Source: Bradyrhizobium yuanmingense
GTDB taxonomy: Bacteria > Pseudomonadota > Alphaproteobacteria > Rhizobiales > Xanthobacteraceae
DNA: 64,000 nucleotides
Assembly (NCBI RefSeq): GCF_900094575.1
Contig: NZ_FMAE01000007.1
Coordinates: 124,001-188,000 of the forward strand
Direction: 5' to 3'
Below the pieces are notes generated by a model. The model was not told where the DNA came from, did not search any database, and was given only the letters and a program-made list of their open reading frames with translations. The position numbers and the translations under genes were made by a program. Below, piece after piece: positions 28,257 through 35,781 of this stretch (the first letter of the stretch is position 1; every line of letters starts with the position of its first letter).

Positions 28257-28889
28257 ATGAAACGTATCCTCATAGCCGACGATCACGAAGCGGTGCGATC
28301 GGGTTTGCGGGCGGTCCTCGAACAGCGGGCGGACTGGGAAGTGGTGGCCGAGGCCACTGACGGGGGCAAGGCGGTCGCCGCGGCGATCCAGAGCCAGCCC
28401 CACGTCGCCATCCTGGACTTCTCGATGCCGAGGATGACCGGCGTGGAGGTGGCGCGGCGTATGAGGGACTATCGGTTGCAAACCGAGATCCTGATCTTCA
28501 CCGTGCACAATTCGGGTCTGATAGCGCAGCAGGCGTTCGAGGCCGGCGCCCGCGCTTTCTTGGTGAAGTCTGATGCGAACAAGCTGCTGCTGGCGGCTGT
28601 CGAGTCGCTGCTGATGCATAGGCCGTTCTTCTGTACGAATAGCATTATCGAATACGATGGCGGGCCGGGCCCCCACGGCGAACGACACCACCATGGGCTG
28701 ACCTCGCGCGAGCAGCTCGTCGTCAAGCTGGTAGCCGAGGGCTACAGCAACAAAGGGATTAGCGCGATCCTCGACCTGAGCGTTAAGACGACGGAGGCAC
28801 ATCGTGCAGCGGCGATGCGCAAGCTGGAGGTAAACTCGACGGCGGGCCTCGTGCGTTACGCGGTGCGGAGCGGACTCGTCGAGGCCTGA
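28257..28889 (+). CDS. NarL/FixJ-family response regulator, first of a tandem pair
   Basis: The 210-residue regulator has a receiver domain with phospho-acceptor Asp54 (AILDFSMP) and acidic pocket ADDH, and a C-terminal LuxR-type helix-turn-helix (LTSREQLVVKLVAEGYSNKGISAILDLSVKTTEAH). It starts at the ATG at 28257 after a GGGAG site, 60 bp behind the kinase stop. It is a likely target of that kinase. It differs from the second regulator in having a His/Gly-rich linker (GGPGPHGERHHHG). Confidence 0.9.
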   Translation: MKRILIADDHEAVRSGLRAVLEQRADWEVVAEATDGGKAVAAAIQSQPHVAILDFSMPRMTGVEVARRMRDYRLQTEILIFTVHNSGLIAQQAFEAGARAFLVKSDANKLLLAAVESLLMHRPFFCTNSIIEYDGGPGPHGERHHHGLTSREQLVVKLVAEGYSNKGISAILDLSVKTTEAHRAAAMRKLEVNSTAGLVRYAVRSGLVEA

Positions 28890-29053
28890 TCGCAAGCCGT
28901 GGCGATCCGTGGCTGTCAGTACCTTCGCCTGCATCTCTCAGGGTTTTGCTGGATAACCGTTCTTGTGGGACGCCGTATGATCGTTCGACCTGACGGCCGA
29001 TGACCGCTCTAGTCCACCTGGCTTGGCCGAGGGTAGGCAAACGGGAACGACCC

Positions 29054-29689
29054 GTGAAACGCATCTTGATTGCGGACGACCATGAAATCGTGCGCTCCGG
29101 ACTTCGTGCGATTGTTGAAACGCGGTCCAACTGGATCGTGAGCGGCGAGGCGACCAATGGTGAGCAGGCGGTCACGCTTGCGCTGGAAACCAGGCCAGAC
29201 ATCGTGATCGTCGATTATTCCATGCCGATCATCAACGGCCTGGAGGTCAGCCGCCGCCTCAGAGCGCTTCACATTCAAACCGAGGTGCTTATCCTCACGA
29301 TGCATGAAAGCGAGGAGCTGCTGACAGAGGCCATTCTGGCCGGAATCCGCGGCTTCCTGTTCAAGTCCGACGCTCGCAACCATCTCATTTCCGCGGTCGA
29401 AGCGCTGCTCGACGGCAGACCCTACTTCACGAGTGTTCTGCTGGAGAAGCTGCTCCGCGACTACCAGGCGAACAAGCAGAACCGGGCCGACATGCTGCTG
29501 ACCTCGCGCGAGGAGAGCGTGGTCCAGCTGATCGCAGAGGGGCACACCAACAGGTCGATAAGCGCGATCCTGAATCTGAGCGTCAAGACGGTCGAGACCC
29601 ACCGCGCCTCGGCCATGCGCAAGCTCAGGATGTCCTCCACCGCCGAGCTGGTTCGGTATGCTGTCCGCAAGCGGCTGGTTTCACCTTGA
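29054..29689 (+). CDS. NarL/FixJ-family response regulator, second of a tandem pair
   Basis: The 211-residue protein has phospho-acceptor Asp54 (VIVDYSMP) and a LuxR-type helix-turn-helix (LTSREESVVQLIAEGHTNRSISAIL). I chose the GTG at 29054 because it aligns exactly with the first regulator's MKRILIADDHE; an ATG at 29000 would add 18 residues. About half the residues match the first regulator by eye, so the pair arose by duplication. The 164 bp between them contain no evident gene and could carry a separate promoter. Confidence 0.88.
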   Translation: MKRILIADDHEIVRSGLRAIVETRSNWIVSGEATNGEQAVTLALETRPDIVIVDYSMPIINGLEVSRRLRALHIQTEVLILTMHESEELLTEAILAGIRGFLFKSDARNHLISAVEALLDGRPYFTSVLLEKLLRDYQANKQNRADMLLTSREESVVQLIAEGHTNRSISAILNLSVKTVETHRASAMRKLRMSSTAELVRYAVRKRLVSP

Positions 29690-29769
29690 ACGAGCGGGGA
29701 GCGCCATCGGCTGCTCGGGAGAATGTTATACGAGCAGTCTCAGTGTTCGAAGTGGATCGATCGAAAATC

Positions 29770-29797
29770 GTCGGTTCGAATACCACTCTCTCCGCCA
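29770..29797 (+). pseudogene. Decayed 3' end of a serine tRNA gene
   Basis: The stretch GGTTCGAATACCACTCTC plus TCCGCCA reads as the T-arm, acceptor strand and CCA of a class II serine tRNA (expected form GTGGG-TTCGAAT-CCCAC-TCTCTCC-G-CCA). Two T-stem positions are mismatched, and no 5' half lies upstream, so it cannot be a working tRNA. Confidence 0.4.
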
Positions 29798-30004
29798 CGG
29801 TTTGACGGCAGCGAACGCTTCGACCGCCAACTCCGGCGCGGCAGCCTTCGCATGCTTACTTTGAAGTGTGGCGTTGGCTTGCCGCTCCGAAGCTTGCTGC
29901 AACAGTTCGTCTTCGCTTCCGCTGCGCTCCAGCTACGCCGGACACCGCGCTTCGCCCCTCGTTCTCCGCTTGGCTGGGCCGCGCGTAGCCCGAACGGCGA
30001 AGCG

Positions 30005-30051
30005 TGGTGGGCCCGGCAGGACTCGAACCTGCAACCAGACCGTTATGAGCG
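30005..30051 (-). repeat. Displaced 3' fragment of tRNA-Ile2 (candidate att site)
   Basis: These 47 bp are identical to 40335-40381, the part of the tRNA gene from the anticodon loop to the CCA end, and lie in the same orientation exactly 10,330 bp away. Identity stops at both edges (30004 and 30052). Elements that integrate into tRNA genes leave exactly this kind of displaced 3' copy at their far end. Confidence 0.8.
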
Positions 30052-30242
30052 ACGGGCCGCGGCGAGCGTCGTTGATTTTGCTGCGCTTTCGTTTGATTTC
30101 GATGGCGTTCGTCCCGTTTCGACCGGGCTGTTTCTGGTGCGAAACGGGTGCGGCTAGTCTGAGCTTTCAGCTCTTGTTTTGCGTATCTTCCGCCTCCGAA
30201 TTGAGCCGCGGGTTGAACAAAACGCCAACCTCCCGATTGCCG

Positions 30243-30848
30243 CTATCGACCGCTGCGGCGCGTTGCGCGCCGCTTCTTGCGAGAGTCCGGCGGACTCGCT
30301 GTGGAGGCCCGCTGCTCCTCCTCCGACTTGAGCGTAGCCTGCATATGTACGGCCAGCTTCAACGCGCTATCAGCGTTTGATGCGAGCCGGGACAAAAGCT
30401 GGCCTAGCATTTTGAATTCCTCGCGCGTCAGCATTCCAAAGAGTGCGTCATTGACCGGTCGCTGCAATGCGGCAAGGCGGATCAACAAGCTCATTCCACG
30501 CTGGGTCAGAGCAAGTTGCACCCGACGTCCGTCTTCGGGATGGGGGGTTTTCTCGAGAAAGCCATCGGACACCAGTCTGTTGATCTCGTTGGTGACGAAA
30601 GCGCCGCTCAGGTACAGCCGTTCGGCGACCTGGTTCACTCCCATCGGTTCTTCCGCTGTGGAATTCTTGATCGCGATCAGGATCAGATACTGGGTAGGCG
30701 ACAGGTCGACAAAGCCTGCGAATATTTCCCGGCAGGCTTCCAGACTGCGCCCGAACGCGAAGTAGTCGTAGAGGAGGCCGCGAAGCGTACGGTCTCCTTC
30801 CTTGTCGAGCAGCTCGGGTTTCGACGCCGTCAAAAGCGCATCGGTCAC
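30243..30848 (-). CDS. MarR-family transcriptional regulator
   Basis: This 201-residue protein has the winged-helix core of MarR regulators: LSPTQYLILIAIKN, recognition helix NQVAERLYLSGAFVTNEINRL, and wing GFLEKTPHPEDGRRVQLALT (the D-x-R motif). The C-terminal 25 residues are basic and probably disordered. It is divergent from the flavin reductase gene; the shared 151-bp interval carries a perfect inverted repeat over the reductase promoter. Repression of the hydroxylase/transport operon, relieved by the substrate, is the natural inference. Confidence 0.9.
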   Translation of the reverse strand: MTDALLTASKPELLDKEGDRTLRGLLYDYFAFGRSLEACREIFAGFVDLSPTQYLILIAIKNSTAEEPMGVNQVAERLYLSGAFVTNEINRLVSDGFLEKTPHPEDGRRVQLALTQRGMSLLIRLAALQRPVNDALFGMLTREEFKMLGQLLSRLASNADSALKLAVHMQATLKSEEEQRASTASPPDSRKKRRATRRSGR

Positions 30849-30938
30849 GCGATCAATCTCCTCACCAAATCATGACGCTGCGGGCTGCTTAAGAAGCACG
30901 CATGCGCCCGCCCAGCAAGTGGGCTTGACATCTCGAAG

Positions 30939-30957
30939 TAGCTTTGTCAGAAAGCTA
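30939..30957 (+). promoter_or_regulatory. Probable MarR operator
   Basis: TAGCTTT-GTCAG-AAAGCTA is a perfect 7+7 inverted repeat with a 5-bp centre. It covers the -35 hexamer of the promoter at 30944-30972, so a bound regulator would block RNA polymerase. Confidence 0.6.
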
Positions 30958-30972
30958 TCTCGGAATTATAAA
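30944..30972 (+). promoter_or_regulatory. Sigma-70-type promoter of the hydroxylase operon
   Basis: TTGTCA at 30944-30949 and TATAAA at 30967-30972 are separated by 17 bp. Transcription should start near 30979, about 20 bp before the ATG at 31000. A second TTGACA at 30925 has no matching -10. Confidence 0.55.
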
Positions 30973-30999
30973 TCAGGACCAGGCGACGAGGCAGTGTCC

Positions 31000-31518
31000 A
31001 TGGAGGACCGTGCATTCAGGCGTGCCCTAGGCGAATTCGCCACCGGCGTTGCGGTGGTAACCGCGCGCGGGAAGGGCGAAGAGCTCATCGGCATGACCAT
31101 GAGCTCGTTCAATTCCGTCTCGCTCGATCCGCCGCTCGTTCTCTTCAGCGTCGACCGGAAGGCCCGCAGCCTGCCCGCAATGCTCGAAGCCAAGGGCTTC
31201 GCCGTCAACATTCTCGCGCGCGATCAGGAGCAGATTTCCAACCAGTTCGCGCGCGCTCTCTCCGACAAATGGGATCAGGTGAAGACGTCGGTCGGTCATG
31301 CCGAGGCGCCCCTGATCTCGGGCGCTATGGCGCATTTCGAATGCGCGCCGTATGCGATCTACGAGGGCGGCGATCACGTGATCTTCGTTGTCCGCGTCAT
31401 CAGGCACGCGAGCCGCGCCGAGGCCGCTGCTCCCCTGATCTTCTTTCGCGGTCGATACCGCGATCTCGTCGATGAAACCGAGCGCGAGCCGACCTGGCCG
31501 CTTCCCATCCACTACTAG
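31000..31518 (+). CDS. Flavin reductase (HpaC-like), partner of the monooxygenase
   Basis: The 172-residue protein starts at the ATG at 31000, 9 bp after GAGG. It shows the flavin-reductase-like split-barrel pattern: FRRALGEFATGVAVVTA, MTMSSFNSVSLDPPLVLFSVD, and FAVNILARDQEQISNQFA. It would reduce FAD or FMN with NAD(P)H and hand the free reduced flavin to the hydroxylase encoded 20 bp downstream. It has no predicted export signal. Confidence 0.88.
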   Translation: MEDRAFRRALGEFATGVAVVTARGKGEELIGMTMSSFNSVSLDPPLVLFSVDRKARSLPAMLEAKGFAVNILARDQEQISNQFARALSDKWDQVKTSVGHAEAPLISGAMAHFECAPYAIYEGGDHVIFVVRVIRHASRAEAAAPLIFFRGRYRDLVDETEREPTWPLPIHY

Positions 31519-31538
31519 CTTTGAACCGGAGACCTGCG

Positions 31539-33008
31539 ATGCGTAGCGCAAAGGATTATTTGTCGGGCCTGAAGGACGGCCGGACGATCTACATCAACGG
31601 CGCCGCGGTCAGCGATGTCACGACACACCATGCCTTCCGCAACCTCGCCACCTCTATGGCGGGCCTGTTCGACTTCGCGAGCGCGCCGGCGAACGCGGAT
31701 CTGATGACGTTTGACACGGGTGCAGGTCGCGCCAACCGCATCTGGCAGCTTCCGACCTCCTACGCCGAACTCGTCACGCGGCGAAAGGCGCTGGAGGCGT
31801 GGGCCTCGCTGCATGCCGGCTTCATGGGGCGCGCCCCGGACCACGTGGCGTCCTGTATTTCCGGGCTCTACATGGGGCTCGACGTGTTCAAAGCCTATGA
31901 TCCCGCGCGTGCCGGCGCGCTCGAGAGCTACTATCGCTACGCCCGAGACGAGGACCTCTACCTCACCTACGTCATTATCAATCCGCAGGCGGACCGCTCG
32001 AAAGGCGCAGCCGAACAGGCCGATCCGTTCCTCACCGCGGGCGTCGTCGATCGCGACTCCGAAGGCATCACCATCCGCGGCGCCAAGATGCTCGCCACCG
32101 GCGGCGTGGTCGCCGATGAGGTGTTCGTCACCACCATCCAGCCGATGCGTCCCGGCGAAGAGCGCTATGCGATGTCCTTCGCGATTCCGATGAACACGAA
32201 GGGCCTCAAGATGCTGTCGCGCAAGTCCTACGAGGATGCCGCCGGCGCCGTGTTCGACAATCCCTTGTCCAGCCGCTTCGACGAGAACGACTCGGTCCTC
32301 TATTTCGACGACGTGAAGGTGCCGTGGGACCGCGTCTTCATCGAGGGCAACGTCGAGATGTGCCAGAAGCAGTTTCACGGCACGCCGTGCCACGTCTACC
32401 AGAACTACCAGGCGATGGTGCGTCTGAGTGTCAAGCTCAAGTTCCTGACCGGCCTTGCGCATCGGACCGCCGACATGAACGGCGTCACCCAATTCCCGCA
32501 AGTGCGCGAAATGCTCGGCCAGCTCGCGGCCGAGACCGGCATGGTCGACGCGCTGGTGGCTGCGATGGAGGCCAAGGGCACGCAGGTCGGCCCCTATTTC
32601 ATCCCGGACCGGCACACGCTCTACTCCGCGCAGGTGCTGACGCAGCAGCTCTATGGACACGTCATCAACACGCTCCGCGAGCTCGCCGGCGGCGGCATGA
32701 TCATGCTGCCGTCGTCGGTCGCGGACTTCGAGAACCCCGAGATCGCGGCCTTGGTCGGCAAGACCCAGCAGTCGCCGAAGGCTAACTCGCACGATCGCGT
32801 GAAATTCTACAAGCTCGCCTGGGATGCCGTCGGCTCGGAATTCGGCTCGCGCCATCAGCAATACGAGATGTTCTACGCCGGCGCGACCTTCGTCACCAAG
32901 GGTCATTCCTATCGCACCTATGACTGGGCCGGCGCCGACCGCCTAGTGCAGACCATGCTCGATTCCTACGACCTCAACGGCGTGTCGGCCGCCAGCAAAG
33001 CTGCCTGA
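31539..33008 (+). CDS. 4-Hydroxyphenylacetate 3-monooxygenase (HpaB)-family flavin hydroxylase
   Basis: The 489-residue protein has the length and domain order of the HpaB family (acyl-CoA-dehydrogenase-like fold). Markers are MRSAKDYLSGLKDGRTIYING at the start, ESYYRYARDEDLYLTYVIINPQ, ITIRGAKMLATGGVVADEVF and YFDDVKVPWDRVF. It would use FADH2 from the reductase upstream to hydroxylate a phenol or an N-heteroaromatic ring. Family members differ widely in substrate (hydroxyphenylacetate, chlorophenols, pyrrole carboxylate). The start ATG at 31539 follows CGGAG. Neighbouring amidase and DUF2848 genes favour a nitrogen-bearing substrate, but that is inference. Confidence 0.87.
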   Translation: MRSAKDYLSGLKDGRTIYINGAAVSDVTTHHAFRNLATSMAGLFDFASAPANADLMTFDTGAGRANRIWQLPTSYAELVTRRKALEAWASLHAGFMGRAPDHVASCISGLYMGLDVFKAYDPARAGALESYYRYARDEDLYLTYVIINPQADRSKGAAEQADPFLTAGVVDRDSEGITIRGAKMLATGGVVADEVFVTTIQPMRPGEERYAMSFAIPMNTKGLKMLSRKSYEDAAGAVFDNPLSSRFDENDSVLYFDDVKVPWDRVFIEGNVEMCQKQFHGTPCHVYQNYQAMVRLSVKLKFLTGLAHRTADMNGVTQFPQVREMLGQLAAETGMVDALVAAMEAKGTQVGPYFIPDRHTLYSAQVLTQQLYGHVINTLRELAGGGMIMLPSSVADFENPEIAALVGKTQQSPKANSHDRVKFYKLAWDAVGSEFGSRHQQYEMFYAGATFVTKGHSYRTYDWAGADRLVQTMLDSYDLNGVSAASKAA

Positions 33009-33025
33009 TCCGAAGGAGACAATGC

Positions 33026-33406
33026 ATGCCCGTCAACAAGAAGCACGACGAATTCCATACGCTCGACATGACCACCGGCTGGGAAGTGCCGGCGGGATAT
33101 CCGGCCGGCATCCAGCAGAAGATCATCTCTGGCGGATTGGACGAGGAGAACCGGCGCGGGACGCGGACTCGGCTGCTGCGGTTTGCGCCCGGCGTCTACA
33201 CCACCGCGCCGTTCTCCCACGACTATTGGGAAGAGGTTTATCTGATCTCGGGCGATTTGATCGTCGGCAATGATGCGAAGGGCGAGGGCGGCAAGAGCTT
33301 CCCGCCGAACACTTATGCCTGCCGGCCACCGCATGCGTCGCATGGCCCGTTCAAGTCCGTGAACGGCTGTCTGCTTCTCGAGATGCACTATTTCGATCCG
33401 GTGTGA
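33026..33406 (+). CDS. Cupin-domain protein
   Basis: This 126-residue single-cupin protein has motif 1 as HDYWEEVYLISGDLIVG and motif 2 as CRPPHASHGPFKS. The first usual histidine pair is reduced to His plus Glu residues, and His-x-x-His is present in the second motif, so a metal site is possible. Short cupins in catabolic operons act as dioxygenases, isomerases or hydrolase helpers. It lies 17 bp after the monooxygenase and probably handles its product. Confidence 0.75.
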   Translation: MPVNKKHDEFHTLDMTTGWEVPAGYPAGIQQKIISGGLDEENRRGTRTRLLRFAPGVYTTAPFSHDYWEEVYLISGDLIVGNDAKGEGGKSFPPNTYACRPPHASHGPFKSVNGCLLLEMHYFDPV

Positions 33407-33459
33407 TCCGGATCGCTGCCGCACAACATCATTCGACCAGCACAGGGGGAAGAGAAGTC

Positions 33460-34848
33460 ATGACGTCCAGAGGTATCTCTATCGGAGTTTCGCGTTACCT
33501 GTCGTCACTTGAACGGCTCTTCAGGTTGGATCGCGGTGTGCCGCAGGGCAAGGTCCGATGGGCGGTGGACGGACTTGCCGGGGCGCTCGCGCTCGGTGTG
33601 GTAGCCGCAACGCCGGCCGCTGCGCAGGACAAGCCGAGCGCGTTGGGGCTGGGCATCTTCACGTTCACGTCAGGTCCTGCCGCAGCCTACGGCATGCCGG
33701 GCAAGAACGCGGCCGACCTCATGATCGACGAGATCAATGCAAAGGGCGGCATCGGAGGCGTGCCGGTCAGTGCGACCTATGTCGACGAGGCGCAGGGCGC
33801 GCAAGGTGTGATCGCGGAGTATCGGCGGCTCGCCGGTGATGCGAAGAACCAGGTTATGGTCGCCGCCCTCTCGAGCGCGAATTGCCTGGCGCTGGCGCCG
33901 CTCGCCGACCAACTCGAGGTCCCCACTGTCGGTTGGAATTGCGATACCCATCAGCTGCTGATGGATGGCAAGAGCAAATATGTGTTCCGGCCCAACGGCA
34001 ACACCGTGCCCGAATTCATCGCCTACGCGATCTACCTGCTGGATCGCAAACCTGATCTGAAGACGGTGGCGATCATCAATCCGGACTATGCCTTCGGCCA
34101 TGACGCGGCCAAGATCTTCACCGCGGCGTTGAAGGCCCTGAAGCCGGACGTCGAGATCGTCGCCGAACTCTATCCGAAGCTCGGCTCGCCGAACTATCAG
34201 ACCGAAATCTCGCGCCTTACCACCACGCGCCCGGACGTGGTCTTCTCAAATCTGTGGGGCGCCGACCTCGAGAACTTCGTCCGCCAGGCAGCACCGCGTG
34301 GAATCTTCACCTCCAGTCAGGTCATCCTGGCGCTCGGCGAGACCGTGCTGCAACGCGTGCCGTTGCCTGACGGCGTGATCGTCGGTGTTCTCGGTGATGG
34401 CTGGTGGATGTCGCCGGACGCCAAGAATAAGCCGGAGACGGTGAAGTTTGCCGAAGCCTACAAAGCGCGCTTCGGCGAGTACCCGGTGTTCCCGTCGATC
34501 AAGATGGCTAACGCGCTGATCTACGTGAAGGCAGCCTACGATGCCGCGATGCAGAAAAACGGCGGCAAATGGCCGACCCGTGGCGAACTCGCCGCGGCGA
34601 TGAAGGGGAGCAAGGTCGAGACCCTGACGGGCACGGCGCAGACGCGCGCGGACAATGACGGCCTCGTCGACCAGATCGTCGGCGTCACCGTGAAGACACC
34701 CGCGCAGCAGTCTCCCGTGATCGGCGACATGGTCCGTTACAAGGGCGACAGCCTGATGCCGCAGGCCGGCCAGGATCCGCTCGCCTGGATTGCGACCCTC
34801 AAGCCCGAGTTCGCAAAGAGCCTGCCGAAGCCCGGCAGTTACAAATAG
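33460..34848 (+). CDS. ABC transporter substrate-binding protein, branched-chain amino acid/amide type
   Basis: The protein is 462 residues from the ATG at 33460 (GGGGGAAGAG site). It belongs to Peripla_BP_6 (GIFTFTSGPAAAYGMPGKNAADLMIDEINAKGGIGG split over residues 64-100). The signal helix (AGALALGVVAATPAAAQ) lies unusually far in, ending near residue 56, after about 35 basic and polar residues. Either a downstream start such as the GTG at 33538 is used or it has a long signal. It captures the substrate for the permeases and ATPases that follow. Confidence 0.88.
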   Translation: MTSRGISIGVSRYLSSLERLFRLDRGVPQGKVRWAVDGLAGALALGVVAATPAAAQDKPSALGLGIFTFTSGPAAAYGMPGKNAADLMIDEINAKGGIGGVPVSATYVDEAQGAQGVIAEYRRLAGDAKNQVMVAALSSANCLALAPLADQLEVPTVGWNCDTHQLLMDGKSKYVFRPNGNTVPEFIAYAIYLLDRKPDLKTVAIINPDYAFGHDAAKIFTAALKALKPDVEIVAELYPKLGSPNYQTEISRLTTTRPDVVFSNLWGADLENFVRQAAPRGIFTSSQVILALGETVLQRVPLPDGVIVGVLGDGWWMSPDAKNKPETVKFAEAYKARFGEYPVFPSIKMANALIYVKAAYDAAMQKNGGKWPTRGELAAAMKGSKVETLTGTAQTRADNDGLVDQIVGVTVKTPAQQSPVIGDMVRYKGDSLMPQAGQDPLAWIATLKPEFAKSLPKPGSYK

Positions 34849-34881
34849 TCCGGGATGATGTTCACCTGAGGGCGAAGGCCG

Positions 34882-35781
34882 ATGTCGAATGCAATCATTC
34901 CCCTGCTGCTGGACAGTCTGGCGAGCGCCGCGTTGATCTTCTTCGCGGCGGTCGGCCTGACGCTGGTGTTCAGCGTGCTGCGCGTCCTCAACGTCGCCCA
35001 TGGCAGCCTGTATTCGATTGGTGGCTATGTGGCGGCCTCGATCTGCCTGTTCATCGCGAGCCGGCAGCTCAACCCGTATTTGTCGTTCCTGGCGCTGCTG
35101 TTCAGCGCCGTGTGCGTGGCGGCGATATTCGGTCCGCTGATCGAACGCGGCTTGGTTCGCTGGACCTATGGCAAATCGGAAGCCGTGCAGATCCTGATCA
35201 CGTTCGGACTGTTCCTCATTCTGGAGGACCTTCAGCGCGTGGTCTTCGGCGTCCAGTCCTTCTACGAAGACGCGCCGATGCGATTGCTCGGCACCACGAG
35301 TGTCGGCGGTGTCGTCTATCTCAACTACCAGATCCTCCTGATCGCCATGGCGCTCCTCGTCGTCGTCGGCCTGCGGCTCCTGATCAATCACACCCGGCTG
35401 GGGCGCCTGATCACGGCCGTCGTCACCGATCGCGAAATGGCGCAGTCGATCGGGATCGATACCAACCGGATCTTCATCGTGGCGTTTTCGCTCGGCGTGT
35501 TCCTCGCGGCATTGGGCGGCGCGCTGGCAACGCCGACCTCGGGTATCGCGCCGGGCCTCGGCGCCGACACCATGGTGCTCGCCTTTGCGGTCGCGGCGAT
35601 CGGGGGACTCGGACAGATCGAGGGCGCCGCCTTGGCTTCGCTGATCGTCGGGCTGGCGCGTGTGCTCGCGATCTATCTTGTGCCGTCGCTGGATGCGGTT
35701 GCGCCCTATGCGGCGATGCTCATCGTTCTCCTGATCCGCCCCTACGGCCTGTTCGGATCGGTGACGGCGCGGAGGATATGA
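34882..35781 (+). CDS. livH: Branched-chain amino acid-type ABC permease, LivH family
   Basis: This 299-residue protein has about eight hydrophobic helices and the LivH pattern: LTLVFSVLRVLNVAHGSLYSIG near the start and TNRIFIVAFSLGVFLAALGGALA with the EAA-like loop late. It forms half of the membrane channel with the LivM-type protein. Its stop overlaps the next start by one base (TGATG). The gene name gives family only; the true substrate is unlikely to be leucine. Confidence 0.9.
   Translation: MSNAIIPLLLDSLASAALIFFAAVGLTLVFSVLRVLNVAHGSLYSIGGYVAASICLFIASRQLNPYLSFLALLFSAVCVAAIFGPLIERGLVRWTYGKSEAVQILITFGLFLILEDLQRVVFGVQSFYEDAPMRLLGTTSVGGVVYLNYQILLIAMALLVVVGLRLLINHTRLGRLITAVVTDREMAQSIGIDTNRIFIVAFSLGVFLAALGGALATPTSGIAPGLGADTMVLAFAVAAIGGLGQIEGAALASLIVGLARVLAIYLVPSLDAVAPYAAMLIVLLIRPYGLFGSVTARRI

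Larger units (their letters stand above)
29690..30242. other. Non-coding interval with tRNA-derived remnants
   Basis: No credible protein gene is seen in about 550 bp. Open frames here have neither ribosome sites nor family motifs. The interval holds a decayed serine-tRNA-like 3' end (29770-29797) and an exact 47-bp fragment of tRNA-Ile2 (30005-30051), so it looks like a junction of past integrations. Confidence 0.65.

Noticed and set aside
30001-30157. A protein-coding gene across the tRNA fragment (frames of 144 and 170 codons)
   Set aside because: No ribosome site or family; the frames run through the tRNA-derived sequence and change character there.
31515-32906. A 463-codon minus-strand frame opposite the HpaB-type gene
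   Set aside because: Composition is typical of antisense (Arg/Ala/Val/Glu/His runs) and the plus-strand product has full family similarity.
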